Below, one piece after another: positions 10,981 to 21,125 of a stretch of 25,165 nucleotides of DNA. The notes beneath the pieces are model-generated. The model saw only the letters and a program-made list of their open reading frames with translations. It was not told where the DNA came from and did not search any database. The stretch spans positions 76,487 to 101,651 of the forward strand of contig QKYT01000347.1 in the NCBI GenBank assembly GCA_003550305.1. Reading direction: 5' to 3'. Source of the DNA: Glomus cerebriforme (taxonomy: Eukaryota > Glomeromycota > Glomeromycetes > Glomerales > Glomeraceae). The position numbers and the translations under genes were made by a program. The number at the start of each line of letters is the position of its first letter. The stretch's first letter is position 1.

Positions 10981-11624
10981 CTACTTGGCTATTATATGAC
11001 TGTGAAAATGACTAATTGGTTGTATTGTCTGTCTTTGGGATTTTTGGTTAACTTGTTGACTAATGTGTTGAATTATATTATTAATTTTTTGTTGTATTTG
11101 GCTAGACTGAGACTCTTGAGTATTGTATTGATTTGTTTGACAAGAAGTCTGATTTATCTGATTAGTGAATTGAGTCATGAGACCAGTAAGATGATCTATA
11201 TGACTAGTTTTAGCTATTTGACTAGTTACTTCAGTTTCAGTAGTTTCACCTGATACTACTTGATTTGTAGGTTTTACTAAAGTATCGCCACTTTTTTTGC
11301 CTTTATCTTTAATTTTAAATGTGTTCTGAAAATTACTTGATTTATCAATTTTTATTTCATTTTCCTTTTTTTCAGATGATGCGCCTCCATTTTTTTCTAT
11401 TATACCCATATTATTTATATTTTCATCATTACTTTTGTGATCTTGTTCAGGCAATATGTATACTTGATCTAATTCCATAAGGTCAATTTTATTCTCCTCC
11501 ATATTAGTTGATAAACTAGGATGTTCCATACTTTTATTACCATCATTATCAATATTCATAGATTGAATCTCAATCTCATTATCAATTCTATTAACTATAG
11601 CAGCATCACCAGTTAAATCTTTTA
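10981..11624 (-). pseudogene. HMG-box gene: acidic then Gln/Thr/Ser-rich middle segment
   Basis: About 213 open codons follow the gap. They begin with KDLTGDAAIVNRIDNEIEI, pass through an acidic part (LMELDQVYILPEQDHKSNDE), and end in a long Gln/Asn/Ser/Thr-rich stretch (TQFTNQINQTSCQTNQYNTQ), then TAA at 10981. The next frame continues with the same flavour (NSQVDQSIKNVIQPTQTTIQ), so the stop is probably a frameshift effect. This looks like an intrinsically disordered, possibly transactivating region. No fold can be assigned. Confidence 0.55.
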
Positions 11625-11774
11625 NNNNNNNNNNNNNNNNNNNNNNNNNNNNNNNNNNNNNNNNNNNNNNNNNNNNNNNNNNNNNNNNNNNNNNNNNNNN
11701 NNNNNNNNNNNNNNNNNNNNNNNNNNNNNNNNNNNNNNNNNNNNNNNNNNNNNNNNNNNNNNNNNNNNNNNNNN
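11625..11774. other. Assembly gap of 150 N
   Basis: There is an unbroken run of N inside the minus-strand HMG-box gene. Its round size suggests a scaffold estimate and not a measured length, so the frame across it is unknown. Confidence 0.95.
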
Positions 11775-12050
11775 TCATAGAATTATTGTAATCTTGTTGT
11801 TTAAAAGGAATTTTTTCTATAATTAGGGAATTTACTCTAACTAATTCAATATCATCAATATGATGATTCAGATCTTTTTTTCATTCCTATAGAATTTTCT
11901 TCAGCTATTCCCAAAGAATTCTCAATATATGAATCTTTTTCTTCAACTACATGAATTCCACCAATTCTTTAGAGTTATCATCCACTACTTTTTTGTCACA
12001 ATCAGACTTATCTTTTTGACAAATAAATTATTTATAATTAGAATAACTGA
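11775..12050 (-). pseudogene. HMG-box gene: decayed linker before the gap
   Basis: Acidic coding-like stretches are seen in three frames (DKSDCDKKVVDDNSKELVEF, then VVEEKDSYIENSLGIAEENS, then LNHHIDDIELVRVNSLIIEK). Each is connected to the next only by frameshifts. They abut the N run at 11774. The composition agrees with the segments on both sides, so I treat them as part of the same gene. Confidence 0.4.
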
Positions 12051-12084
12051 ACAAATCGTGAAATGTAGTAAAAATAATTTGCTA

Positions 12085-12853
12085 AAATTTACCTTTTTTA
12101 TTCACATTATGAAAAGAATCAAACACTTTGGCAGATAATGATAAGGACTTATCCATAAGAATAGTATTCTTTGACTCTTTATCTAAATTCGTATCATATG
12201 CATTCATAATATCATCATTGTTATTTACATTAAAAATCTTTTTTGCTAATGTATTAACAGATGGTTTATCTATTTGAATTAATAACTTATTTTTAAATCC
12301 AGTACTTTTTAATTCAAATCTTATCATGTTTTACTAATGGTGTTGGTTCATTTCTAACATTATCTCTTGTGGGTGACTTAAACACCAAAGATTTCAAAGA
12401 AAAGACATTTGATGGCTGTTGAGTAACTTGAGGAGGTTTAATTTCAGGTATGGAAGGTGAATAAGATTTTTGGGGAAGAATATTCACAGTGTTTTCCGGA
12501 AGTAACCAAGGAGGCAATTGAGGTCCTTTAAAATTAAATGGAAAGGAGGATGTGACGGTGCATGACACATATTTGATACCATTGTTGAATTTATAGGTGA
12601 TTTAGTACCGAGTTCGCTTTCATAGTTTGCAAAGAACCGTTTTCATTTTGAAGTAAACTTGATAATGCAACATTTTTTTTAACGTTATCTAATGATTCAT
12701 CTTTGTTCACATCCGAATTTGGAGAATTTGATGGCTTTGAACCCTGATTACATAAAGTAATGATTGTACCATTATGATCATAATACAGTATCCTTCGAGA
12801 GAAGTATCAGAGTCTAATTCCATATCAGATCCGTCATTTTCATCTAGAGACAT
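12085..12853 (-). pseudogene. HMG-box gene: N-terminal acidic/Pro-rich segments
   Basis: Several consecutive segments in different frames read as one protein style. The first starts at 12853 (DGSDMELDSDTSLEG). It is followed by NGTIITLCNQGSKPSNSP in the next frame, then NFKGPQLPPWLLPENTVNI and IPEIKPPQVTQQPSNVFSLK (12568-12314), then IDKPSVNTLAKKIFNV to 12085. The last segment ends at a GTAAAT donor-like site. No known domain is visible; it looks like a disordered regulatory region. Confidence 0.55.
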
Positions 12854-12859
12854 CCTTTA

Positions 12860-13335
12860 TCATTGAAAGACTTTTTTTTAAAAAAACGAAATAAAGAAAA
12901 TTAAATATTAAACGAATATAAAACAAAATTTCATATCTATAGAATAAAATTTTTTTAGAAGAGAAAAATAAGTGTAAAAAAAAAAAACCTTTTTAACTGT
13001 TGTAAAAGGGAACAACGAAACAAGATATTCAATTTGTGGTGTAACAATAGTTATGTCATTTGCCGAGGTGTCGAACTGTCGATCATGAAACATGTTCCAT
13101 TGATTGGCGCAGCAGCAAATATATCAGTAGTAATTGTAAACTTTTTTTTTTTAATTTTGTTATATTTTGGCTACAATCACTTTCGTACAGTACAGTTTAT
13201 TGATGATCAACAAAAAGGGTTCTATTTTTATTAAATAAATTTTAACCATAAGAAATATATTTAATTTTCACCTTTAATAGAGTATAATGTTTTTAAAATA
13301 ATATAATGATACTAATAAATTTTAATAATACTTTT
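12860..13335 (-). repeat. Copy B of the shared 5' flank, upstream of the HMG-box gene
   Basis: This is the partner of 5595-5925. Part of it, 12990-13093 on the minus strand, has richer composition and reads DRQFDTSANDITIVTPQIEY, then LVSLFPFTTVKK before a GT. It could be an upstream exon of the HMG-box gene, with an intron ending near 12854. The splice phase does not settle this, so it could equally be untranslated leader. Confidence 0.5.
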
Positions 13336-13940
13336 TTCTCTAGATAAATTGTTAGTCCACGATCAACACTTCGTCTCATTATCAGTCTCACGTGATGAAA
13401 CAACATTTTGGTGGATTTAATTATTATTACCATAAAACATCATAAATAAAATGATAAAAACTTTTAGTTCATTTCTCATACAAAAGTATAACGTACGTTG
13501 ATTTAATAATAGCTCAAGATATTATTAAATTTCTTCAACAGGTTATTCTGATCATTATTTGATTAGTGATTATAAGTTTCAACTATCATCTGGGAAAGAA
13601 TTCTCATATCTTAACTGTCTGTAAATATTTGTATATACTATATGTTTTGATTTTCCTGCTTATCAAAATAAAATCTTTGATTTGTCAAAATAGTGTAAGC
13701 TATTTTAATTTGTGATTATATTTGTACATACCAACATTCGTCCAGTCTTTTTTTTTTTATCTAAATAAAAAAAATATGATAGAATCATTTTTGGTAATTA
13801 GAAAATGTTTATAGAATAGTATGATTATCTGGTCGAAACAATTCACAAAAACTTAAAAAATTATTTTATTTATAAAAAATATATTCTTTAATACATTTAA
13901 TATAAAAAAAAATAAGAAAATCTAACTAATATTACTACTT
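13336..13940. other. AT-rich intergenic region with one TCACGTGA
   Basis: TCACGTGA lies at 13388-13395, again followed by TG, upstream of the minus-strand HMG-box gene. Otherwise there are only A/T runs, and I see no gene. Confidence 0.5.
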
Positions 13941-14760
13941 CTATCATTTTGTTGTATTTTTTCTTCTATTATTATTGTTTGTTTTGTTGATTTTATTCTN
14001 ATATTTTATTTTTTNTNTCATTATTCCTTTCTATTTCTNCTATCTTATTATATCTTTTATTCCCAACTTTTTTCCACAATTAAATGACTGACATCTTTTT
14101 TCTAAGCCAGTATACCCTTCTTTGTTTATATGCATTTTTTCTTCAAATTGTTCTTTCAATCTTGTCCCTTCTTTGACTTATCTTCATCTTGGGAAAAGTT
14201 CTCTTTATCTGTTATTATTGACAACCTGTTTCTTTATTGTTCTTTCAAAGTCCAACAATTTTTTATATTTCTTGTTGTTCTTTTAATTATTCACCAGATA
14301 GCAAATATTTTCTTTTGCTTAATACTTCTTTTAACTTGTTGTTATCTTTTCATTTTTTTTCATTCCACCTTTCTCTTTCTGCATCTTCTTTGTTTTCTTG
14401 AGCTCATCTTCTATTATTTGTTTTACCCATATTTTTTTTATTCTAATCTTTTTTAGGTTTAATTTTTGCATTTCAACATGTTGAAATGGGTGGATTATCT
14501 TGAATACTTCTCCTCTTGCTTCCAATAATGAAGGATCAGAACATCTCTGAGATCAGCAATTCTATATCTTTTTTCTATACTCAAGACATTTGTTCTCTGA
14601 AAGTATATTTTCGCCCAGCTACCTTTCTTAAATTTGTTGCATATTTCTTATTTTATCTTGTAGTAGTATTTCTTCTTTTTCTTTTATTTGTTGACATCTC
14701 CCCATCAATGTTCTCATTAGTCTTCAACATTGCTTCATAAATATAAATATTGGGAAATGA
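13941..14760 (-). pseudogene. Decayed purine-rich Lys/Glu-rich coding remnant
   Basis: The + strand is strikingly pyrimidine-rich, so the minus strand is purine-rich and encodes Lys, Glu, Arg and Gln codons. Clear pieces are QQIKEKEEILLQDKIRNMQQ (near 14680) and, from 14525 to 14331, EARGEVFKIIHPFQHVEMQK followed by IIEDELKKTKKMQKEKGG. Stops and frame changes separate them. The pieces look like a coiled-coil protein, lie directly downstream of a promoter-like repeat on the same strand, and have a counterpart at 22380-23140. I cannot name the family. N's occur at 14000-14040. Confidence 0.4.
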
Positions 14761-14830
14761 AAAAGAAAATTCTAATCTAAACCAAACCGCAGATAGGAGA
14801 GATACTCGACTATCTAACCGGTCTTTCCTT

Positions 14831-14953
14831 GCCTGATACGAGGAAGATCTCTATATACAGTATAAGGAAGAGAAAAGGAAGTTTTAAGGAATTTAAAAAA
14901 ACAAACCAGCTAGATAGGAAATACTACCTGCTGGACCTTCCTTGCCTGATACG
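14831..14953. repeat. Tandem 113-bp duplication inside module copy 1
   Basis: GCCTGATACG starts at 14831 and again at 14944, each followed by AGATCT/GACCTCTATATACAGTATAAGG. The first unit also carries inverted arms AGATAG (14791-14796) and CTATCT (14810-14815). Copy 2 has the same duplication (23213 and 23335, period 122), so it predates the spread of the two copies. Confidence 0.75.
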
Positions 14954-15140
14954 AAGAAGACCTCTATATACAGTATAAGGAAAGTAAGAGAAAATGTGGT
15001 TAAAGGGACTGAGAATCTAGTTTTTAAAAGGAAAAAAAAAGATAAAAATTATAGAGAGAAAAGATGGGATGTAAAGGAAGAATCCAGTAAATCTAGTTTT
15101 TTAAATTTTGAGAAAAAAAAACTTAAAAAAATAGTAGTTA

Positions 15141-15181
15141 TTTATAAATTTTTTTATTACCTTTTGTAAAATTTACAAAGG
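15141..15181 (-). promoter_or_regulatory. Palindrome plus TATA box, copy 1
   Basis: The palindrome core TTTTGTAAA-A-TTTACAAAG lies within 15160-15181, and the minus-strand TATAAA is at 15146-15141, 13 bp further along the minus strand. The same arrangement occurs at 23519-23558 and 24254-24294, so this is a probable core promoter with an activator site. Confidence 0.6.
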
Positions 15182-15410
15182 ATGTGTCATGATAACTTAT
15201 TATGTATTTTATCTTAATTTGTTTATTTTATATTACCAAATTTATTTATTTTTAATAATGGGCTAATTGGCTAAGCCAAGTAAAGTATAATTGCATACAT
15301 GAGTCACAATTCATATTTCATATTAGTTCATAATTTCTATAACTAGTAACCTTCTTTGTGTTACTTTTTTGACCAAAATATGCATGATTATGTATGACAA
15401 AAACATTTTA

Positions 15411-15922
15411 TTATTGAATAAACCTTATACTTCAGCAACTGATATCTATAGTTTTTCAATGATAATGTGGGAATTTACATCAGGTATTCTTCCATTTAAT
15501 AATGAGCACATGATTATCCACTTAGTTTAAGTATTTGAAAAGGTGAACGTCCTGAAATTATTGAAAATACCTCAAAATGTTATATAGATTTGATGGAAAA
15601 ATGTTGGGATTCAGATCCTTTTAAAAGACCAACTATTATAGATCTTGAAAATATTATATCCCAATGGCTTAGATGTGTTAATGAATATTATAAATTAAAT
15701 AATGAAAATGATAAAGATATTATAGAAGTCATGAATATTGATAACCAATCCAGAAGTGATATGCATGAATTTGTAAAACCAAATAGATCTTTAACACAAG
15801 AACAGATTAATATTTCCACCATAAAATTTCATCCACAAGCATATTATACAAGTCGCTTACTTACTAAAATCTTGGATCAAAATAATTCTGCTGAGTGTTT
15901 GGATTGTATAATTGAAAATTAA
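15411..15922 (+). pseudogene. TKL protein kinase C-lobe fragment
   Basis: The first codons, NKPYTSATDIYSFSMIMWEF, are kinase subdomain IX as found in the large Glomeromycotina TKL families. TSGILPFNN follows, then after a frameshift near 15507 HDYPLSLSI, and then KGERPEI, CYIDLMEKCWDSDPFKRPT (subdomain XI with its Arg) and a C-terminal tail ending at 15922. A TGA at 15536-15538 replaces a position that is usually Cys in this family (SICKGERP, from memory). Gly loop, Lys, HRD and DFG are all absent, and the module copy 1 flank abuts the left end. It is a truncated pseudogene. Confidence 0.85.
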
Positions 15923-18229
15923 ATAATATTATTATTACATATTTTTTAAGAGTATAAAAATAACTTAGGATATTTTTTTTTGTTTATGTAAATTTTTGTT
16001 TAACACTGAATATAGAGTATGTGTAAACCTTTTCTTCTTTATAAATAGAATCAATTTATAATTGAAAACATGTAAAAATAAAAAAATAGTATTTAAATTC
16101 TTTATTGGCATATTTTGTACTGTACAAAGTCAAAAAAATTTTATAATCATCATTAAATAGTGAACAAAAAGAGAGTGAGATTGTAGTAACAAAATAATAC
16201 TATAAACATATAAATAGATAGAAAATAGTGAAAACAAAAAAATATTAACAAGCAGATGATAAAATATAATTTGTTAATTTTGTAGAAACTGCTGTATTTT
16301 TGAGAAAAAACCTTTTTAAAAATATTTATAATGTGATAATTTTCTTTTTGAATGGTAATAATCAATTTATTAATCGAAACACAAAAAAAAACACATAAGG
16401 AATTTTACTATCTGCTGTTACAAATCATTAAATGCCATCAAACACTACAAAAAAAAAAAAAGTTGAAACCTTTTTTTTATCATTATATTTTCACAATAAA
16501 TCTACATTTACATGTACTTTATTCTGGGTGGTTGGCAAATTTTATCAGTTTGTCTTTGATTATAAAATATTCATTTAAAATTTTTTTTTTATTGTAATAT
16601 TTTAATTTATAAAAATTTACAATTTACATTTTGTAATAAGATATCATATTAAATTATTGTCCAAATAGTAATCACAAAGCATGCATGATTACATGGATAA
16701 ATGTGTGAAAATGATTGGAAAAACAAATTATAGAAAGCACTCCAGGAATATTTTTTTCTATATTCCTTATAACTTATAGGCAATTAAAGTATAATTTTAT
16801 AATAAAGTTTATTTTTGAAAAAAATCTTCATTATATTCATAAAAACGTTTGTTATAAAAAGTCACTTATTATGTGGTTTATAAAATTTGCTTTATTATAA
16901 ATTATACAAATATTATAATTAGTAATTGGTGTAATATTCGTAAAAGTCATAACATCCATAAAAAATAAATGCTTTAATAAATTAATTGTAGTATATTATA
17001 TAGTTTATTTTGTACTTATAAAAAAATTCATCTTTTTATAAAATTGTTTTTAAATTACATAACAAAACAGTAATTTATTCAGAGCCAGGATTGCAACTGA
17101 CTGTTATTGAAATATCCATAATTATTACTTTGAGTTTTAAACTTTTCTAAAGTCTTTGCATTGAAATAAATTTCTAATCTTACAAAAAAAAAAAATTTTA
17201 CGTGTTAGATTATCAAATTTTGTTTAAAGAATAATCCTAAATTTAGAACTATCAATAAAGAACATTATATTATAATTATATAATTATATATTTAGGGTTG
17301 GAAATATGTTAATCTAATAAATCTATACCGAAATTCACTGCTAAAAATAAATTTGTAATTCTACTANTGTGCTAGCATACCAATTTATACCACTCCGGCG
17401 ATTCCAATTAATAATTTCTTTAACTGATATTTAGTAAATTTTGTTAATTGAAAAGAAAATGTACAGTTGTACTGTATAATATGTGTATTAACAGTAAACC
17501 TATTTATGACTTACAAAATAATAATTAAAAAAAAAATGGTTATACTAGTTGATATAATAATTTTAATATTTTGACATTTGTATGAAATTTCTTTTTTTTT
17601 TCTTTTCTGCAAAAAATTGTAAAATTATAAAATTATAAAATTGGAATTGCAAAATACTGTTTTTTTTAAAAAAAAAAAAAAAGCTTAGCATTGAACTTAT
17701 TATGTATATACAATAAAGCCTTTGGAATATATTATTTTGATTTTTTATAAATAAAATAAATAAAATGAGCGTCATCTAAAGGTTTTATCCATAAATATTT
17801 TAAAATCAAAATTAAAAGTCTACAATAAAAAAAATTTTACATTGTCAATATTCTCATTCAAGCAACAAATAAATGATTGCAATCCGAAATTTTTAATTCC
17901 ATGATCTGCATATGTAACGTCTGTGTAAAATTAAATATTCATCCCGGGTAATCCTACCTTGGATGTTTCCAATGTAAATCCAAAATACCATGAATACATC
18001 CGAGATTTCTGAAAATGTATTAGCGTAACACATGTACGTATATTGTAACAATATGCAAAAAAAAATCCAATTATAATTAGTGTTCATCAATAATGCAGTA
18101 CTACCATGCAAATAAATAAAATATGATCATTCAAATTGTGTAATCTATATAATTTTGTTTATTTTAAATTACTGCTGAAACGCAATTTGTTATAATAATT
18201 AAATTCAGATAAAGTTTAACTTTAATATA
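15923..18229. other. Long AT-rich intergenic region
   Basis: No gene is supported. Local features are a palindrome TTGTACTGTACAA near 16111-16125, AT palindromes near 17275-17295, a T8A15 run near 17660-17682, TAAAATTA repeats near 17620-17640 and one N at 17366. The part 17890-18110 is less AT-biased and has a 72-codon open frame on the minus strand, but with no recognisable protein feature. The last 100 bp should hold the promoter of the Sel1 gene. Confidence 0.5.
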
Positions 18230-19153
18230 ATGAATATAAACGAAATAAACCCTACNATTCAAAGTATTAATGAAAATATTTTTGAAGAAGATTTAAGTAT
18301 TATAATTGATGAATTAGTTGAATTTTATTTTAAGGAATTAAATAAAGGAAAAGNTGATATTGTAAGAAAATGGAATGTTCTTGATTTTATTAGTAAACAT
18401 AATATAAGTTTACAAGAAATTTATTATTGGCTTTTATATAATCAAAAGAATTCAAATTCTATTTATTTACTTGGATATTTTTATTATCATGGAATTGAAG
18501 TTGACATTAATAAGCAAAAGAGTTTTGAATTATATTTGAAAGCAGCCAAGTTAGAAAATAATATAGCTAAATTTAAACTTGTTTATATGTATGTTTATGA
18601 ATTANGTACGGAAAAAAATTNTAGTGAAGCTTTTAAATTATCAAAGATGTTAGCAGAAAAAGGTTATNTGGCTGGAATAAATCTTTTAGGATTTTGTTAT
18701 GATAATGGAATTGGAACTAATATTAATATAGAAAAAGCATTTGAATTATATCAAAAGGCTGCATATTTAGGAAATCATAGAGCTCAANGTAATCTTGCTT
18801 NGATGTATAAAGATGGAGNAGGNACTGAAATTGATTATTATAAAACTTTTGAATTATCTAAAAAATCAGCAAAAGGAGGATNTTCATNCGGAATGAATTT
18901 ATTAGGATTTTGTNATGATANTGGAATTGGAACTAGTATTAATAAACGAAAAGCATTTATATTATATCAAAAAGCTGCCTATTTGGAAAATAAATTTGCT
19001 CAATATAATCTTGCTTTAGTATATGAAAATGGATGTGAAGTAAATGAAATTAAAAAAAATATGAATCAAGCAATTTATTGGTTCGAAAAATCTGCTAAAC
19101 AAGGAGTTGAAGCAGCTCAAAATAAATTAAAATTACTTGATAGTTTATTGTAA
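18230..19153 (+). CDS. Sel1-like repeat (SLR) protein
   Basis: An uninterrupted 307-codon gene starts at ATG 18230 after an AT-rich leader and ends with TAA. Residues 20-75 ([13 protein letters not shown], then [16 protein letters not shown]) resemble the linker that often connects a TKL kinase to Sel1 repeats in these fungi. Residues 76-295 form about six SLR helical hairpins with the hallmarks [23 protein letters not shown] and [12 protein letters not shown]. Sel1 repeats are protein-interaction scaffolds in the cytoplasm or ER, and the specific partner is unknown. Thirteen single N's fall in the gene, yet none forces a stop. There is no kinase domain upstream, so it is either a stand-alone SLR protein or the detached tail of a kinase-SLR gene. 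Confidence 0.85.
   Translation: MNINEINPXIQSINENIFEEDLSIIIDELVEFYFKELNKGKXDIVRKWNVLDFISKHNISLQEIYYWLLYNQKNSNSIYLLGYFYYHGIEVDINKQKSFELYLKAAKLENNIAKFKLVYMYVYELXTEKNXSEAFKLSKMLAEKGYXAGINLLGFCYDNGIGTNINIEKAFELYQKAAYLGNHRAQXNLAXMYKDGXXTEIDYYKTFELSKKSAKGGXSXGMNLLGFCXDXGIGTSINKRKAFILYQKAAYLENKFAQYNLALVYENGCEVNEIKKNMNQAIYWFEKSAKQGVEAAQNKLKLLDSLL
18676..19000 (+). repeat. Internal 216-bp (72-residue) duplication in the Sel1 gene
   Basis: [20 protein letters not shown] (residues 152-171) recurs as [20 protein letters not shown] (residues 224-243), followed both times by LYQKAAYL. The DNA is also alike at a 216-bp offset. This is one block of two Sel1 repeats duplicated fairly recently. Confidence 0.8.
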
Positions 19154-19590
19154 GTTTTTTTTTAAAAAAAATATATATAAATTATAATTAATATTATTTA
19201 TAGTTGAAATAGTTGAAATGAATATTTAACTTCTGTCAAATAGACTAAAATAAAGCAATATATAAATTATTATTTAATACAAATTTTTAAACTAAATAAA
19301 AGCTTATTTGTAAGTTATGCAGTTATAAAACGTAATATTATATATCTGAGTTTTTTTATATTAAATATTCTGAAGAGTTATCAAGAAAAAACCTTTTCAG
19401 ATATAATTTATTATTAATTTAAGTTGATGATAAAAGAGAATGCAAATTATTGAATAAGATGAGTATAAGAAATTCAAAAAGAAAACTTAATATATTTCTC
19501 AGAAATTGATAAAAAAATTCTATACGTCATTTTTGAAATAAACTATCAATAAAATAAAACAATTGTGCGCGACTATACCTTGTAAAATAG

Positions 19591-19610
19591 TTTTTTTTTT
19601 TTTTTTTTTT
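19591..19610. repeat. Homopolymer T20
   Basis: Twenty T in a row. It could be the A-tail of a minus-strand retroposed sequence, or simple slippage. Confidence 0.8.
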
Positions 19611-20421
19611 AGAATGAAATAATATATTTCATTTACTCATTTTAATATATAATTCCAGATTTTCAATTGTCAGATATTCAGATACATTAACAAGTAAGAC
19701 AAGTAAGTGAGCCCAACCAATATCTAATTTATAAAAATTTAATTACTGTGAATCATAGTAATTATAAAAGAATTATAACATAATGTATAATTATTTTCAT
19801 TAGTAATATAATAAATAATTTTATAGAATAGACCAATTATTAGTGCAGAACCCCAAACAGCATTTTCAGGATACCATTTTTATTGAAAACACAAAAATTT
19901 TTATTTACATCATCATTTTCAACTCTGTATTTTATTAGACAAGAGTAAATTTTTTTTTTATAGATTAATTCTATTAATCAATGATCATATACTTTAATAA
20001 AATATCTTAAAAAAAAATATTTTTTTTCTTCAAAAAAAAAATTATGTAATATTAGTAATCATGAAATTTAAATGTTAGTATAAAATATAGTAAAATTTCA
20101 TATTCAACTTCGTGACTTCAGCTTCGTGCTAAAATATATATTATATAACAGCAGGAACTTAAATTTCACACAACTTGTAAATTTAAATATGACTAAGCGA
20201 CAGTTTTTATGGTCTCCAATATTTGTAATTTTTAAATAATGGTAGTACATTATGTAATAGATTCATACAATATCTCTATAAATTATGTAAAATCCATATA
20301 AGTATCTGTATATAAGTATCTGTTTAAATGATTTATTGAATTGCTTGCTGTATATCTTTTGAATTCTATCGCTCTATATATACTTTTTTTTCTCATTTTC
20401 TCAAAGTATTTAAATTCAAAA

Positions 20422-20446
20422 ATATATATATATATATATATATATT
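20422..20446. repeat. (AT)n microsatellite
   Basis: About twelve AT dinucleotides in a row, likely to be length-variable between isolates or nuclei. Confidence 0.9.
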
Positions 20447-21125
20447 ATAAGTTTATTTATTTTGTTATTGATTGTAGCAAATGGAAACAAACTTTAGTAA
20501 TTTTTTTTTTGACAATCATAAATTCTATTGTAAAAATGTCACATTAAAACTTTAAAAACTTTTAATATTAATTGAATTCTTGGATAATTATGATTCTTAT
20601 TTATTGTTTTTTTAGACTATTTTATAAATGAATCTATAATTAGCTTTCAAACTAAAATAAATAAATGAGTGACCAAAATGTAAAAGACATCACTGATGTG
20701 AACAATGTGGCTAATCAAAAATTCAAAGCAAATATTATTTAAAAGAATTTTTTTATTAAGAAACGTCGAGAATAGTTAAACTTTTTTTTTTTTTTTCAAC
20801 AAAATCCATATTATATGGTAATTTAATTAGAAATTCCCAGAATTTGGATCAAGAATATCCACAATTCTTTGCCTATTTAGTTATCCCCAATGTGAAATAT
20901 TTTTAAATATGCAACAAATTAAAAAAAATTCGTTTATTTACTTAATACTACAGACTACTTTTTCTAAGAAAACTTTCAACCTTTTTTTTAGGAATTTTTA
21001 AAATGTTTTGCGTTACATACATTACTCAATTTGGATACTCGAATTTTCAATATAAAAAAAAAATTTTTTCTATTTTATAAATAATTGTATTATCTTCTCT
21101 GTCAAATATCCTAATTTTGTAACTT

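Larger units (their letters stand above)
9282..12853 (-). pseudogene. HMG-box protein gene, fragmented by frameshifts and a gap
   Basis: Coding traces run on the minus strand from an ATG at 12853 (MSLDENDGSDMELDSDTSLEG) to a TAA at 9284-9282. The N-terminal half is acidic and Ser/Asn/Pro-rich, the middle is Gln/Thr/Ser-rich, and the C-terminus holds an HMG box followed by a basic tail (KVKGGSSSKKPR), a likely nuclear signal. HMG-box proteins bind and bend DNA, and Glomeromycotina have large MATA_HMG families. Frame changes occur near 12790, 12600, 12520, 12320, 11950, 11855, 10985, 10215 and 10130, and 150 N's lie inside. Real introns may explain some breaks, but several fall in mid-sequence without splice sites. 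It may be a decayed gene, or a live gene damaged by draft indels. It could also be two genes, split near 10700. Confidence 0.7.
14766..15310 (-). repeat. Promoter-like repeat module, copy 1
   Basis: Long stretches are shared with 23148-23665 in the same orientation, such as TTCTAATCTAAACCAAACC, AGAATCCAGTAAAT and TTTATAAATTT. A shorter core matches 24241-24400 in inverted orientation. Read on the minus strand, the order is a TGACTCATG site, TCATGACA, a palindrome, a TATA box, a 100-150 bp leader, two tandem copies of a segment with CGTATCAGG, and then a decayed coding region. This order is what a promoter and leader of a repeated gene or transposon would look like. Confidence 0.75.
19154..21125. 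other. Long AT-rich intergenic region
   Basis: No gene is supported. It holds a T20 run (19591-19610), an (AT)n microsatellite (about 20422-20446), a small tandem repeat TATAAGTATCTG (about 20297-20322) and a 25-codon open frame at 20665-20742. On the minus strand near 19629-19723 a 33-codon piece (DIGWAHLLVLLVNVSEYL) looks slightly coding but matches nothing I know. Confidence 0.45.

Noticed and set aside
13034..13234. 66-codon + strand open frame (MWCNNSYVICRGVELSI)
   Set aside because: It lies antisense to the better minus-strand reading in the HMG 5' flank and is hydrophobic only because of T-rich DNA.
14130..14740. Long Phe/Leu-rich + strand open frames resembling membrane proteins
   Set aside because: They result from the pyrimidine-rich strand; the minus strand gives the Lys/Glu-rich pieces that fit the module orientation.
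15536..15538. TGA at a position usually Cys in the kinase, with other in-frame TGA codons at 2531, 7610 and 9855, suggesting TGA recoding
   Set aside because: The TGA codons seem to replace different residues (Cys, Arg, unknown), all lie in genes with other lesions, and the intact Sel1 gene uses none. Random mutation explains them.
17620..17682. TAAAATTA tandem run and T8A15 run as a regulatory hairpin
   Set aside because: Ordinary low-complexity AT sequence with no gene close by.
17893..18111. 72-codon minus-strand open frame with less AT-biased sequence
   Set aside because: No domain, no splice partners and an unconvincing composition. It overlaps the expected promoter region of the Sel1 gene.
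19629..19900. Possible two-exon minus-strand gene (KWYPENAVWGSALIIG joined to DIGWAHLLVLLVNVSEYL)
   Set aside because: Each piece is under 50 codons, the first begins right after a stop, the splice donor is weak and I recognise no family.
20665..20742. 25-codon open frame MSDQNVKDITDVNNVANQKF
   Set aside because: It is too short to separate from chance and has no splice site or homologous context, although its composition is mildly protein-like.
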